Program-made: the position numbers and the translations under genes
The notes under the pieces: generated by a model
Database searches by the model: none
What the model saw: the letters and a program-made list of their open reading frames with translations, nothing else
Told to the model about the DNA's origin: nothing
Origin: Hepsetus odoe
Lineage: Eukaryota; Chordata; Actinopteri; Characiformes; Hepsetidae
DNA: 64,000 bases
NCBI GenBank assembly: GCA_017165825.1
Contig: CM029376.1
Location: 24,656,205 to 24,720,204, forward strand
Direction of reading: 5' to 3'
Part shown: piece by piece, positions 24,250-33,905 of the stretch
Numbering within the stretch: the stretch's first letter is position 1
Layout: each line of letters starts with the position of its first letter

Positions 24250-24590
24250 TGTGACGGTGGCGGGGTACCGGAAGGACGCCAGTGCAGAGCCAGGAGTTCG
24301 GAACTGAGTTTTATTATGCACAAGCACACAAACAAGAAGCAAGGACTGCAGTTCTAATCTAAACCCAAGACTCAAGGAACTGCAGTCTAAACCAAGTCAC
24401 CAAGTTATCCCAAAAACCAAAACCACCCTTACACATAGGCTTAGCCTACCTAATGAGCCGCGCTCTGCTCTGACTCATCGGGGCTTAAATAGTCAGCCCC
24501 AATGATGCACACCTGTGCCTGCTTGGTCTCAGGTGTGCTCAGTCAGAACAGAGCACCCTCTAGCGTGCCCAAAATACCCCACATGTGACA
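24250..24590 (-). repeat. 3' LTR (full length)
   Basis: 341 bp on the minus strand from TGTCACATG to GTCACA. It contains TATTTAA with flanking GGGGCT/AGCCCC arms (promoter-like) and, further downstream, AATAAA (near 24308-24316) about 60 bases before the end, the normal order of U3, R and U5 signals. It is the reference copy for judging the shortened 5' LTR. Confidence 0.85.
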
Positions 24591-24608
24591 GAATCCCCCC
24601 CCAAAAGG
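24591..24608 (-). other. Polypurine tract next to 3' LTR
   Basis: On the minus strand, a run of eight G preceded by TTTT and followed by ATTC directly abuts the TGTCACATG start of the 3' LTR. This is where plus-strand DNA synthesis of LTR elements is primed. Its presence supports the retrotransposon reading rather than two coincidental direct repeats. Confidence 0.7.
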
Positions 24609-24753
24609 CGCGGCTCCCGACGTGCCAAAACATAGCCGTACCTCTGGGGGGAGGCCAAGAACAACCAAACTGGACAAAAAGAAAAGTCCCTTGTGGGGAC
24701 ACACGGTCAGGTCCACAAAAAAAAAACACAAAAAGGACCTCCGACCAGTCATG

Positions 24754-26082
24754 TCAGGCAGCTGGGGGTGGTGAGGGGAATCCCAGCAGTTCAGTCCACC
24801 GTTTCGATTGGTGCCTGAACCCGACCCTGAAGTCCCTGGAGGCATCGGCTGGTTCTGTGGAACGGCTGGACTTGACTGAACCTGAAAGAGAGCTAAACAT
24901 AGATGTTACGGGGTTCAAAGGGGAAGTCTTTTTCAAAGAGTCCAAACCCTGCTTCCAACCCCTGTCAGCCTTGTTCCTCACGTCTCTCCTCCCCGAATCT
25001 ACGGTGCCGAAGTCCTCGTTCGCTTTCTCGAACTGATGATTGCTGATGTCCCTTGCCGTTTTCCTTTTCTTGGTCCTGGTTCTCGGCCGCTTGGGGCCCA
25101 GTGACGCAGTTTCCCAGCTCCTGGTTCTCCTAGGCGAAGTTCCACATGGACTCCTCCATGAGCCACCTTGTTCTGGGTCTGCTGAATTGTGAGGGTGAGC
25201 TGACGGTAGGGGGTCCGAATGCAGCTGCTCCATCTCTGGACTCTTTACCTGTTTCTCCATTGGACTGTTCTTCAGCTGCTCCGTTTTGGCATTCACCCTC
25301 TGGGTTCCAGTATGCACGGTTGTCAGTGACGTGAGTCGAGATTCGATGATTGCCAATTTTCCTTCCATACCTCTGACCTGCTTCTCTAGCTCAGTGAGCT
25401 TCCTGGCCTCACAACGGACCTCTCTCAGTTCAGCCTGCAGAGTGACGTTGTTGTTCTGCACCTGTCTCAGCTCTGCCCTGGTCTGATTCAACTGCTCCTC
25501 CATAGTGGCTAATTTAGCTTCCAGTTTCTCCTGAACGGTTGGAGTCTCAACTCTCCTCGTTGTCTGGCATACGGCCTGGTTTCTCTGTTCATATGTTTTC
25601 CCTAGCCCCTCTCCTTGGAAAACCGTCCTAACTTGTACCTCTAATCTGGAGACCTCTCTGTCTTCTCTGAATTTGCTGCTCCTTCCATGACGCTCACCTT
25701 TGTCTTGAGCTAAAGCCTCTTCTCTTTCTGTTTCCCCTTCGTTCGAGACCGAGGCACTCACCTGTGGCATAGAGGTCTTTTCGGGCCGCTGCTGGTAGAG
25801 TCCCGTCAGCAACTCCCCCTGTTCTGCGATCCGAACATTTCCGCAGCTGATCTGCTCACCTCCGAGGTGGGACTGGATTGTCCTCGCCGCTCTGCGCCGC
25901 ATGGCCAGATCCCTCACCTGCTTTCCTCTGAATGACTTTGGCAAGCAAATTGCAGCATGTTCAAACATCTGATACCGCTGTCCTTGTTGAAGTCCAGGTT
26001 TCCACCTTCCAAACCTCCTCTGACGACCGCCTGTTGCCCAGCGCGGTCTCTTGAAGACAGATCCCCGCTGGTGCGTTCTCAC
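24754..26082 (-). CDS. LTR-element ORF B: continuation with IQ remnant, coiled coil and NLS-like patch
   Basis: This open frame of about 442 codons overlaps ORF A by four bases in another frame. It has no obvious own ATG at its start (the first codon of the stretch is GTG). Its first 80 residues are basic and include an IQ-like RAARTIQSHL near 65-72, so it reads as the out-of-frame continuation of ORF A. Residues about 183-255 are a strong coiled coil (EKLEAKLATMEEQLNQTRAE and following). Residues 331-342 (KRPRTRTKKRKT) look like a nuclear localisation signal. The end is Ser/Pro-rich. Either a single-base shift broke one long frame, or expression uses a -1 shift; no classical slippery heptamer is seen. 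I do not recognise a gag or pol domain. Confidence 0.55.
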   Translation of the reverse strand: MRTHQRGSVFKRPRWATGGRQRRFGRWKPGLQQGQRYQMFEHAAICLPKSFRGKQVRDLAMRRRAARTIQSHLGGEQISCGNVRIAEQGELLTGLYQQRPEKTSMPQVSASVSNEGETEREEALAQDKGERHGRSSKFREDREVSRLEVQVRTVFQGEGLGKTYEQRNQAVCQTTRRVETPTVQEKLEAKLATMEEQLNQTRAELRQVQNNNVTLQAELREVRCEARKLTELEKQVRGMEGKLAIIESRLTSLTTVHTGTQRVNAKTEQLKNSPMEKQVKSPEMEQLHSDPLPSAHPHNSADPEQGGSWRSPCGTSPRRTRSWETASLGPKRPRTRTKKRKTARDISNHQFEKANEDFGTVDSGRRDVRNKADRGWKQGLDSLKKTSPLNPVTSMFSSLSGSVKSSRSTEPADASRDFRVGFRHQSKRWTELLGFPSPPPAA

Positions 26083-27404
26083 TGCAGAGTAAAGACAGCA
26101 GCTTTGTGCATAGCATTAACATTCTTTCGAACCAAATAACCTCTAAAAGCTGCCTGGATGCGTATCGCAGACCTTCTCAACACCTGGAATCTTTCATGTT
26201 CACTTTTGCCCTTAATGTAGGACCTATAATATCTTTGAATGAAGATGGCTGACACCCTTATGGCCTGGTACTTTGCTATCTTTGTCTTTGTGGAGCCTGA
26301 ATCAGGGAAGCTGCCTGATGGTGCAGGATCACCTCTTTTCTGACCCTCTGACCTCTGAAGCAGGCTTGTAGGAACATTGCAGCAGAGCGCAATTTCAAAA
26401 ATGCCTCTCTGTTTTCTGGCCTCAAGTGTGGAACGATACCTCAGCTGGATTGCAACAACAGTATGTTTGGTGCATAAAAATCGTGTCCGAGCACAGTGAG
26501 CCCGGTAAGCACATTGTATCGCAGTGGCAGCCTGGTATATAACAGCCTGAAGAGAGGCGTTATCATCCTTCAACTTTTTGCACTTTGTTTTCAAGGCGGC
26601 CAAATCCTGACTTTGTGTACCGTGTTCTTGATCTTTGGTGAGGAGCTCGGCCTCCATTTCCTGGAGCTGCTCAACTAAAAGGTTTTTGTTCTGTCTCTCT
26701 GTGCCCAGAACAGACAGCCAGACCTTCTGAGATTCCTGTAGTTCATGTTCTAATTCCTGGATTCTCGAAGTTAGTTCTCTTACCCGAAAAGGTTCCTCTG
26801 TTGCCCTCTGCTCAGCAGACGGGTTTGTGGAGCTGGGGTTGTGTACTGTGCCAGGTGCGGGCCTCTTGCCCTTCTTTCGTTGTTTCCGCGGCGTATCCGC
26901 CATTTTCTCGGCGCGGTTCACATAGGGCGGGGTCTCCGCGGACGGACCGCTGTGTTGGCTGCACGGCGCTGTCTCCGCGAATGGGGCGCTGTGATTGGTG
27001 AAGGCAGCGGGTTCCACCGATATCCAGTGTTGTGGTTGGTGGAGAGCAGGAGCCGGAAAAGAAAGGGGTAAAGAAAGGGGCGCAAACGAAGCCTCTTCCT
27101 TGAGGGGTTGCCCCAATGACATCACCTCTACCACGGCCCGAACCACCCTCTCCGCTCGACAGCACTCCTTCAGCCGTTCACCGAACTCCAGCGAGGGAGC
27201 GAGCTGGATTGAGCGATCCAGCAGGTCCAGGCGTCGCGAGAGCTCAGTGGCAGTGACTCTCTGCACTTCACCGCTCCGCTCGCAACGCCCCAGCTGCCAC
27301 GATGCCAGCGCTGCTCGGAGGTCCTCAATCTGGGCTCCCAGTGCTCGCTCTAGCTCCTCCAGCCACTCCTCACGGTTCCTGACGTCCCGGTTTTGGCGGC
27401 TCAT
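26079..27404 (-). CDS. LTR-element ORF A: coiled coil plus ASPM-like IQ repeats
   Basis: 441 residues starting MSRQNRDVRN just after the 5' LTR. Residues 1-100 are helical and Arg/Glu/Leu-rich. Residues 105-165 are Pro/Ala/Ser-rich with a short repeat (APFAET/GPSAET). Residues 170-182 are a basic patch (RKQRKKGKR). Residues 205-290 form a heptad-like coiled coil. Then come IQ motifs near 293 (AATAIQCAYRAH), 316 (VVAIQLRYR), 384 (SAIFIQRYYRSY) and 412 (SAIRIQAAFRGYLVRK). The doublet style and linkers resemble ASPM, a spindle-pole protein whose IQ motifs bind calmodulin-type light chains. The frame stops at TGA (26079) in the middle of what looks like another IQ unit (KAAVFTLQ). I do not recognise residues 1-200. 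Capture of host sequence is an inference. Confidence 0.6.
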   Translation of the reverse strand: MSRQNRDVRNREEWLEELERALGAQIEDLRAALASWQLGRCERSGEVQRVTATELSRRLDLLDRSIQLAPSLEFGERLKECCRAERVVRAVVEVMSLGQPLKEEASFAPLSLPLSFPAPALHQPQHWISVEPAAFTNHSAPFAETAPCSQHSGPSAETPPYVNRAEKMADTPRKQRKKGKRPAPGTVHNPSSTNPSAEQRATEEPFRVRELTSRIQELEHELQESQKVWLSVLGTERQNKNLLVEQLQEMEAELLTKDQEHGTQSQDLAALKTKCKKLKDDNASLQAVIYQAATAIQCAYRAHCARTRFLCTKHTVVAIQLRYRSTLEARKQRGIFEIALCCNVPTSLLQRSEGQKRGDPAPSGSFPDSGSTKTKIAKYQAIRVSAIFIQRYYRSYIKGKSEHERFQVLRRSAIRIQAAFRGYLVRKNVNAMHKAAVFTLQ

Positions 27405-27407
27405 TTC

Positions 27408-27577
27408 TGTGACGCTTACACATAGGCTTAGCCTACCTAATGAGCCGCGCTCTGCTCTGACTCATCGGGGCTTAAATAGTCAGCCCCAATGATGCACACC
27501 TGTGCCTGCTTGGGCTCAGGTGTGCTCAGTCAGAACAGAGCGCCCTCTAGCGTGCCCAAAACACCCCACATGTGACA
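27408..27577 (-). repeat. 5' LTR (internally deleted)
   Basis: 170 bp. 27415-27577 matches 24428-24590 with three substitutions, and the last seven bases (27408-27414) match 24250-24256. The 171 bp that lie between these blocks in the 3' copy are absent, including the AATAAA hexamer. A TATTTAA box sits in the middle of a GGGGCT...AGCCCC hairpin-like arm pair. The start codon of the first ORF comes only three bases after the LTR end, leaving no room for a tRNA primer-binding site. Confidence 0.85.
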
Positions 27578-27690
27578 CCCACCTCCAGCACCACCAGCGT
27601 TGGGTTCCTGAGCAAGACCCTTAATCCAAAGTTGCCCCAGGGAGGCCGTCCCTGTAATTAGAAAATTAAAATCTGGGTAAATGTAAAAGT
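27578..27690 (+). repeat. SINE, right part (split by LTR element)
   Basis: It resumes with the duplicated CCCAC and reads CTCCAGCACCACCAGCG...CTGAGCAAGACCCTTAA...CCCTGTAATTAG, the body of the same SINE family as at 29655-29865 and 36293-36498. Confidence 0.75.
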
Positions 27691-29649
27691 AAATGAACCC
27701 TTACATGGGTACCTTCATTGGACACACAGCTTCCACTACCTTGGTGATGATCTCCAGATCAGCTTGAATAGAGGAATACTCACAAGACCTCTTCATGGCT
27801 TATGACTTTCCTACTGGTACCTCTCAATGTTTCATGATATCATGAATTTTTCATTCGCAGCCTGGACTTATCAGTGGTTATTCCTCACACTTAGGGAGGT
27901 CCTTCTGCTGGGTCTGGTATCCTCTCAGGATTTCTTCCACTATTGGGGAGTTTTCCCTCTTCAGACTTGTTTCCACTAAGTGGTTGTTCCACCCTTCTTG
28001 GTCTTGATTCCTCTCATAGCCATTTTCCACAAACAGGAAATCAAAATTGATGTGGTCAAGAAGTGTTATCAATGTAGCACGAGCTTTTCCATCTAGGAAA
28101 TACAAGATTTTCTGGTTCCATTCAGGAACCAAGTTCAAAAAATTCAGAACAGTTTAAAAAGTGGTGCCTCAACTGGAATGGAGCCGATTCACTATCGGTG
28201 AAAAGACTTTTGGAGATTGTTCCTCAAGGTCTTAACGTGATTTCCATTTTGGGAACTTCTCAGAGGTTCTTCTTCATTCTCGTGGGATGTTCTCCCATTT
28301 TCTTCCTCAAGCTCTCCCTTATGGGATTTTTTCCAGCTACTGTCATTCTCGGTGATGATCATGCCTGGGCCTGACCCACATTTCTGTAAAGCTTTGGGAC
28401 GAAGCCTGCTGAAAGAAGTGCTGTACAAATAAAAAACATTAATTAATTTCTGCAAATGAAAGTACAAGGATGTGTTTCCTCTTTTCGTTTTTTATTTTTT
28501 ATTTTACAAAGTCTGATGATAAAGCCGTTAATGAAAGATGAAGCTGTCTGATCCAGAGGAGCCGCAGACATGATTCAGAATCAAATAATAAATCATTTAT
28601 TTCTCAACAGAGCAAACAAAAAAAATCGAGCCACATAAAATGCGAATAAAAATCACTGAAGTCTTTGCAAACTCAAAGAGGCGGCGAGCTTATGAAGAGG
28701 CTGTCAGTCATAAAAAGCGTCTTTCTGCTTGCTCAGGAGGGTTTGATATGCAAAAACACTGAAGACTGAGCCTTTATTTTTTTAGCTTCCTTCTCTCTCT
28801 TTCCATCTGTCTGCCCCCCCCCCCTTCCTTCTCTATCTCTCCTTCCCTTCTCTACCAAACAGCTTTCGTTTCATCCCCTCTACTCATTACAATTTAATCA
28901 GAGTCTTCGTTCTGCCAGGTACATTAAACTGTAATTACAGTGCTGCTTTCTTATTAGCAGATAAGACTTTGATAATGGGCCCTCGGAGGGAATCTAAACA
29001 AAATTAATTCAGGCCAAACAAAGTGTCTGCAATGCAGCTTAATGCTCATGTTACTCTTACAAATGGCCCTTCAGCTGCGATCTGCTTAAGATAGCAGAGA
29101 TGTATTATGGGGCAGTACGGAGATTCGACGTCTGGACCTAAACAGGAGGATCGTTAACCTGTGTGTAGCCTGTCTATGGGGAGAAGCTGCGTTAACAAAT
29201 CAGAGGTCTTTTTAAAGAACATCGTCTTAAAGGATTTTCCCATTTCATACAGAATGAAATAGTTAATCCCTAATAATTAAATAGAGGCCTGAAAAGTTCA
29301 CAGTGGTGCTGAATGGAACCAGACGTCTGCCTCTAAAAGCTCCCTCACGTTTTTTATACAAAATGGTCGTGAGGTTTTTTGCTGTAGGACAAATGTTCGA
29401 CACAAAAGGACAAAATGGGACATTTTCACAAAATCATCTCGATCCAGGTCCATTATTATCATTTCAAAGATAAATAATCCTCAGAAGTACTTAATGGAAC
29501 CAAGCTTTTGTGGTTTTTGGCATCATTTCAACTTAATTCTGAACATTGAGTTTTTTCATCCCTGATACTTACATTTACTTATTCAGCGGACAATTTTATC
29601 CCACTTATAAATGAAAAACAACATTCAAGTTACAATATGTATCATTGTA
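27691..29649. promoter_or_regulatory. Unique stretch; candidate conserved non-coding region
   Basis: No gene recognised. 28860-29110 is the strongest part: ATTACAATTTAATCAG, TGTAATTACAG, TTATTAGCAGATAAG and AAAATTAATTC give a dense set of homeodomain, GATA and E-box-like cores without low-complexity sequence. A C run lies at 28815-28824. Confidence 0.28.
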
Positions 29650-29870
29650 TGAGTGGTGGTGGTGGTGGTCTAGTGGTGGTACTTTCCTATGGTCCTGTAG
29701 CTCAAGAGGTCCCAGGTCCGAATCCCACCTCTAGCACTACCACCACTGGGTCCCTGAGCAAGACCCTTAACCCTGAGTGTCTCCAGGGGGGACTGTCCCT
29801 GTAATCAGGACGTGGAAGTCCCTCTGGATAAGAGCGTCTGCTAAATGCCGTAAATGTAAATATTATTATT
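29650..29870 (+). repeat. SINE of the GCATTTAGCAGACG family
   Basis: GGTGGTCTAGTGGTGG (A box), GGTCCGAATCCCACC (B box), CTGGGTCCCTGAGCAAGACC, GGACTGTCCCTGTAATCAGG and tail GGATAAGAGCGTCTGCTAAA ending TGCCGTAAATG. Near full length. Confidence 0.85.
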
Positions 29871-30159
29871 TTACTTTTTAATTAGGAAAATGTCTTGTCC
29901 ATGCCAAAGAGAACTATAGGAACTATAAGAACAGACACCAATGCCTTTTCTGTGGCCCCAAGTATTTCAGGGGTAACTGGGGAAGTGTGTAAGTACCCTT
30001 GTGTCCTAGTTTGTCTTTTGTATGGTCTCTGTTTTATCCACTGGTTTTATTTATCCTTAAACTGAATTTTATATTTAACCTGCTGTAATCCCTCATCCTT
30101 TCTGTTGTAGTGATGAGATACAATTAAAATTATATTGATATTAATTAAATAATATTAAT

Positions 30160-30300
30160 ATAACTACTACTACTACTACTAATAATAATAACAATAACAA
30201 CAACAACAACAATAATTATTGTTATTATCGTCATTGTCATCGTTGTTATTATGTTTTATTGTTGTTGTTGTTATTGTTATTATTATTATAGCTTTTTCCA
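30160..30300. repeat. Compound trinucleotide repeat
   Basis: ACT, AAT, AAC units followed by their complements GTT and ATT, giving a potential long hairpin. Confidence 0.85.
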
Positions 30301-30910
30301 ATATTATTTTTGGCCTTTAAAATGAACTTTTATGATTATTTACAGATTTCACTTTTGAATCTGACTGTATTGCTTTAATAATTTGGCCAGTAATTGAAGT
30401 TTGAAATTTCCCCACAAACGACTCTCAATTACCTTCTCAATTACTTTTTTTCTGAGCAAATGAAAAATGGAGAACTATAGAAAAAGGTTATCATTGCCTG
30501 CAGTAAAAAAAAAAAGAAAAAAAGAAAGAAAAATATGCATTAAATCCATCACGCCTATCCTTCTGTTTTATAATAAACCAGACAAGTGCGCCAGGAAAGA
30601 TTTCTAACCGACTGTAACAGCCCTGATATCTTGTCTGAACTGGGCTGTAATATGAGCTGTCTGGCAGAACGTCCTACACCATAAACATCTCGCCTTGCTC
30701 CAGTGCAGTGTCTCTTCAAATGTCACTTGCATTGCTCATTTTAATGGCACCTACCCCAGATTGCCAGGATAGGCTCTCAGAGAGCACAAAGGCACTTTCT
30801 GGGTGGAAAATGACGACGTTTCCTACGAGAAAATGTGTCGTGAAGGGCTGCGGATTCTGATTTTATTTCATTAATAGAGTCATTATGTGCCACTCATTAC
30901 AGTCATCTTC

Positions 30911-31066
30911 AGGAACCCATAACCAGCAGGGTTTTCCAAATGCATACATTTATGCAAGCCACACTGTAAGGTTTACATATGGTTTGTATAAATGTATGCA
31001 TTTGTGAAATTTTACATTTTTGCTTAAACGTATGCATTTGTGAAATCCCGCTGGTTATGGTTTCCT
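30911..31066. repeat. Inverted-repeat element (156 bp)
   Basis: The left arm AGGAACCCATAACCAGCAGG (30911) continues into TTTTCCAAATGCATACATTTA. The right arm ending at 31066 is its reverse complement with a few mismatches (CGTATGCATTTGTGAAAT then CCGCTGGTTATGGTTTCCT). A third partial copy of the inner part (AAATGTATGCATTTGTGAAA) sits between them near 30990. The arrangement suggests a small foldback or MITE-like element. Confidence 0.65.
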
Positions 31067-31737
31067 CCCTTTCAACGATGCTTGCAAAAGCTCTCTGAAT
31101 GCTAACGGCTTCCTGGAGAAGCATGGCGTTCACTATTAAATATGCGGTTTAACTGATGATCAATCAAGTCATTTAAGGAATGGAATAACCAAGACCGTCT
31201 GAATGTTGTGCATCTTCATGTTGAGCTTCTTCAAGGTCGTTCTTTAATGTGTTGGGAAGTGCTGAGGGAGAAAAGAGGCGCTGAAAGGGCAGCCCTGACT
31301 TTTTAAAAACTACAGAAAGTAATTACAATCCCATATTTCGGGCAGTTTCGTGATTTAATGGATCTGCAGTGTTAGCAGGTAAAAGTTGTATCTGACAATG
31401 TAGGACACGTTTTAAGCTCTCACTGGATCGGCTTGGTCATGCTCTTCATATGAATTTCAATTTTAATTCAACCTGCCATTATTTCCATACATTTACATGT
31501 GCAGCGCTGCAGGGCCTAATTCTGCACTGCCTGTCCTACAGAATGAAACATACTAAACTACCGAAGCAAATTAAAGGGAGGCTGAGCAGATCTGAGATCA
31601 CTGTCACAATTACTAGGTCATTTTAGGGCTTCAGGTCTGTCACACCACTTGATGATCCCCTGTTCTGGACATAATGAATTAAATAGGGCCATTTTGGGGA
31701 TGTTCCATAGTAGAGAAGTCCTAGCCTAGTGCAGAAC
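31067..31737. other. Non-coding stretch
   Basis: No recognised gene or repeat. Confidence 0.35.
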
Positions 31738-32108
31738 ACTCTCTCACTCACTCATTTTCATAGCTTCTTGTCCTAATTAGGGTCGCGGGGTGTGCTGGAG
31801 TCTAACCAGATCTTAGGCGAGGAAACACCCTGGATATGTCGCCACTCAGGGCAGACACACAGACAGACACACTCACACACACACACACACTCACGCACTC
31901 ACACACAGACACCTACAGGCAATTCATCATCTCCGATCCACCTGACATGCAGGCCTTCGGATGGTGAGCGTGAATGGATATTGGAAACCGGAGCTCCTGG
32001 AGGAAACATCCTCAGACATGGGGGGAACATGCAAACTCCGCACAGAAAGGACCCAGACCGTCCCGCCTGGGAATCAAACCCAGGATCTTCTCGCTGTGAG
32101 GTGACATC
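31738..32108 (-). repeat. Dispersed repeat of the GTTCTCCCCATGT type with internal CA run
   Basis: Minus-strand copy of the family at 16425: tail GTCCTAATTAGGGTCGCGGG at 31770, CAGGAGCTCC/GAGGAAAC, CGCACAGAAAGGACCCAGAC, GGGAATCAAACCCAGG and CTCGCTGTGAGGTGACA at the head. A CA/CACT run lies at 31868-31910. Confidence 0.75.
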
Positions 32109-32454
32109 TACTAGAGTAGAACATCTGTTCCATAAGAAGATCCCATAGTGCAGGTACAAAATGAGAGTTGTGTCCCCTTGGGGTTCCACATGGAGATGTG
32201 AAAGGAGGATGCTGAGAATGTTCAGAATTCCTAAGTTTGGTTAAATCTGCTTTGGCGGCTATTTTAAACATCTAGTTAGGCTTGGCTGCATGTTTGATTT
32301 TGTGATCGTATTGCAGCGTGTTATCATCTTTCCTGGTCAATGAGATTATTCACCTTAAAACTCCCAGAACGTCGTTCCACTAATGTCTCCTTCATCGTCC
32401 CATAATGCACTAGCAGCAGAGAAGCAACCCAATATCATAATGTTCCCACCTCCC

Positions 32455-32640
32455 ACCAGGAGCAGTGGTTAGGAAGTAGGCCCCAGGATCGAAGCCATGG
32501 TTTCAACTCCCAGGCCAGTAGGTTTCCCTGAGGTACCCTAGAGCAAGGTACTGTCCCTGCCACTGCTCCCTGGCCACTTTAAACAGCTTTGAATTTCACA
32601 AAGACAAAATAATCACTTTCACTTTGCACTTCATCGTGTA
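32455..32640 (+). repeat. tRNA-derived SINE
   Basis: GGAGCAGTGGTTAGGAAGTAGG, GGTTTCAACTCCCAGGCCAG, TAGGTTTCCCTGAGGTACCC and tail AAAATAATCACTTTCAC. Confidence 0.72.
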
Positions 32641-33404
32641 TGTACAGACATGACAAAATGAACGAAAGCCCAAGAGCTCTCTTTTTATTTGACTGGAATT
32701 TGTTCTTTTATTTAATGATTTAATGATTGTCCACTGCTTCTTATCTGAAGCAGCCCTCCATGTTTGCCAAATGTAGAATGCGATCCCTGGGGATCTCTTT
32801 TCATTTTCTTTTCACAAAGCCATTTTTGCACAAAATGTGGAAAACACGGTACCTTTTCAAAAAAGCCCCCCCAAAAACATGCCCTCTGTTCCTTAACCTC
32901 TTTCTTTTCTTTCCATCATCTTCAGTTAAGTTTGTGTTCAGCTCAGTTGGTTGCATAAATCCTTCAGGCAGGAGAAACTACTTGAATGCTTCGCTGAGTG
33001 TTGCATTTCTTGCAATTCCCATTTGTTTGGCTTTCAGTGATTGCTCATTAATTACTGAGAGGGCCGATTAAACATCTCTTGTTACAACAGCCCTCACAGG
33101 CAGCGGCTGTAGCTGAGCCAGCAGTGCCTGACAAGCCTCTGAGCACCTACTTCCACTAGCAACCAGGTCTTCCAGACAGACATCTGGCCTGCTGCACCAT
33201 GCCTGACACTGTGGCGGCCAGCTAAGTTCAGCAAGCCAAACACGGAGGATGGCACAAGGATTTAGGGGGCACCAAAGAGGGCTTTAATTAGAACCAAGCT
33301 GCTTTAGAGCACTGATGGGGAACTGTGCTGGATTCCTGCACTGTTTAAAAATGTGTGGCTCAAACACAACTGATTCAGCTCGTCAGTTAATTACCAGATT
33401 TAGT
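32641..33404. other. Non-coding stretch
   Basis: No recognised gene. A 114-codon frame at 32727-33071 shows no domain and overlaps another frame. Confidence 0.35.
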
Positions 33405-33622
33405 TGGTGTATAAGAATGGAGAGTGGGTTCGAATCTCAGACCAGTAGGTTGCCTAGAGGTGCCTGTGATCAAGGTACTGTCCCCCACCACTGCTCCCCA
33501 GGTTCTTTAACCTGCTGCCTCTTTCTGCACGGTGTGTATGGGTGAAAAGCAGAGGTTGGATTTCGTTGTGTCTCACTGTGATGTGTTTCAAAATGACAAG
33601 AATAGTCACTTTCACTTTTGAA
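33405..33622 (+). repeat. tRNA-derived SINE (5'-truncated)
   Basis: GGGTTCGAATCTCAGACCAG, TAGGTTGCCTAGAGGTGCC and tail AGAGGTTGGATTTCGTTGTG...CAAAATGACAAGAATAGTC. Confidence 0.78.
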
Positions 33623-33789
33623 AATGTAAATTTCATCTGTTCTGGTTGGCTGCTCTGTATTTGGTCTGATTAAGAAAGGAATCCAGACCAAAACAGTCCA
33701 ATCAGCAGTTGATCGGTAGGAATGGTCTGTGCCAAACTGCAGGAGGCAGAACTGAAGGTGTGCAAATGCATTTGGTCATCATGACAGCA

Positions 33790-33905
33790 GTGTTAGGAGT
33801 CTTGCCCAAGGACTCTTATTGGTTTAGCAAGAATTGCTCACAACAAAGAATCAAACCCCGGTTTGCCGCATGGACTACAGTGCTGTAATCCACTACACCA
33901 CACAA
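33790..33905 (-). repeat. SINE-like fragment
   Basis: Antisense AATCAAACCCCGG with a following TGTAATCCACTACACCAC resembles a B box and head of a tRNA-derived SINE. Only a fragment. Confidence 0.4.

Larger units (their letters stand above)
24250..27577 (-). mobile_element. Non-autonomous LTR-retrotransposon-like element carrying IQ-motif/coiled-coil ORFs
   Basis: On the minus strand the element starts TGTCACATG at 27577 and ends GTCACA at 24250, the usual TG...CA ends. It is flanked by the 5-bp direct repeat CCCAC (24245-24249 and 27578-27582). Terminal repeats lie at 27408-27577 (5', shortened) and 24250-24590 (3', full). A G-rich polypurine tract abuts the 3' LTR. The interior has two long overlapping ORFs (26079-27404 and 24754-26082). 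No protease, reverse transcriptase, RNase H or integrase is seen in 3.3 kb, so movement would need enzymes from another element. The shared LTR part (163 bp) differs at three positions, so the insertion is fairly young. The element split a SINE. Confidence 0.85.

Noticed and set aside
24257..24427. Idea that the 171 bp missing from the 5' LTR is a spliced intron
   Set aside because: The borders are GG...AC in every possible alignment, not GT...AG, so a deletion fits better.
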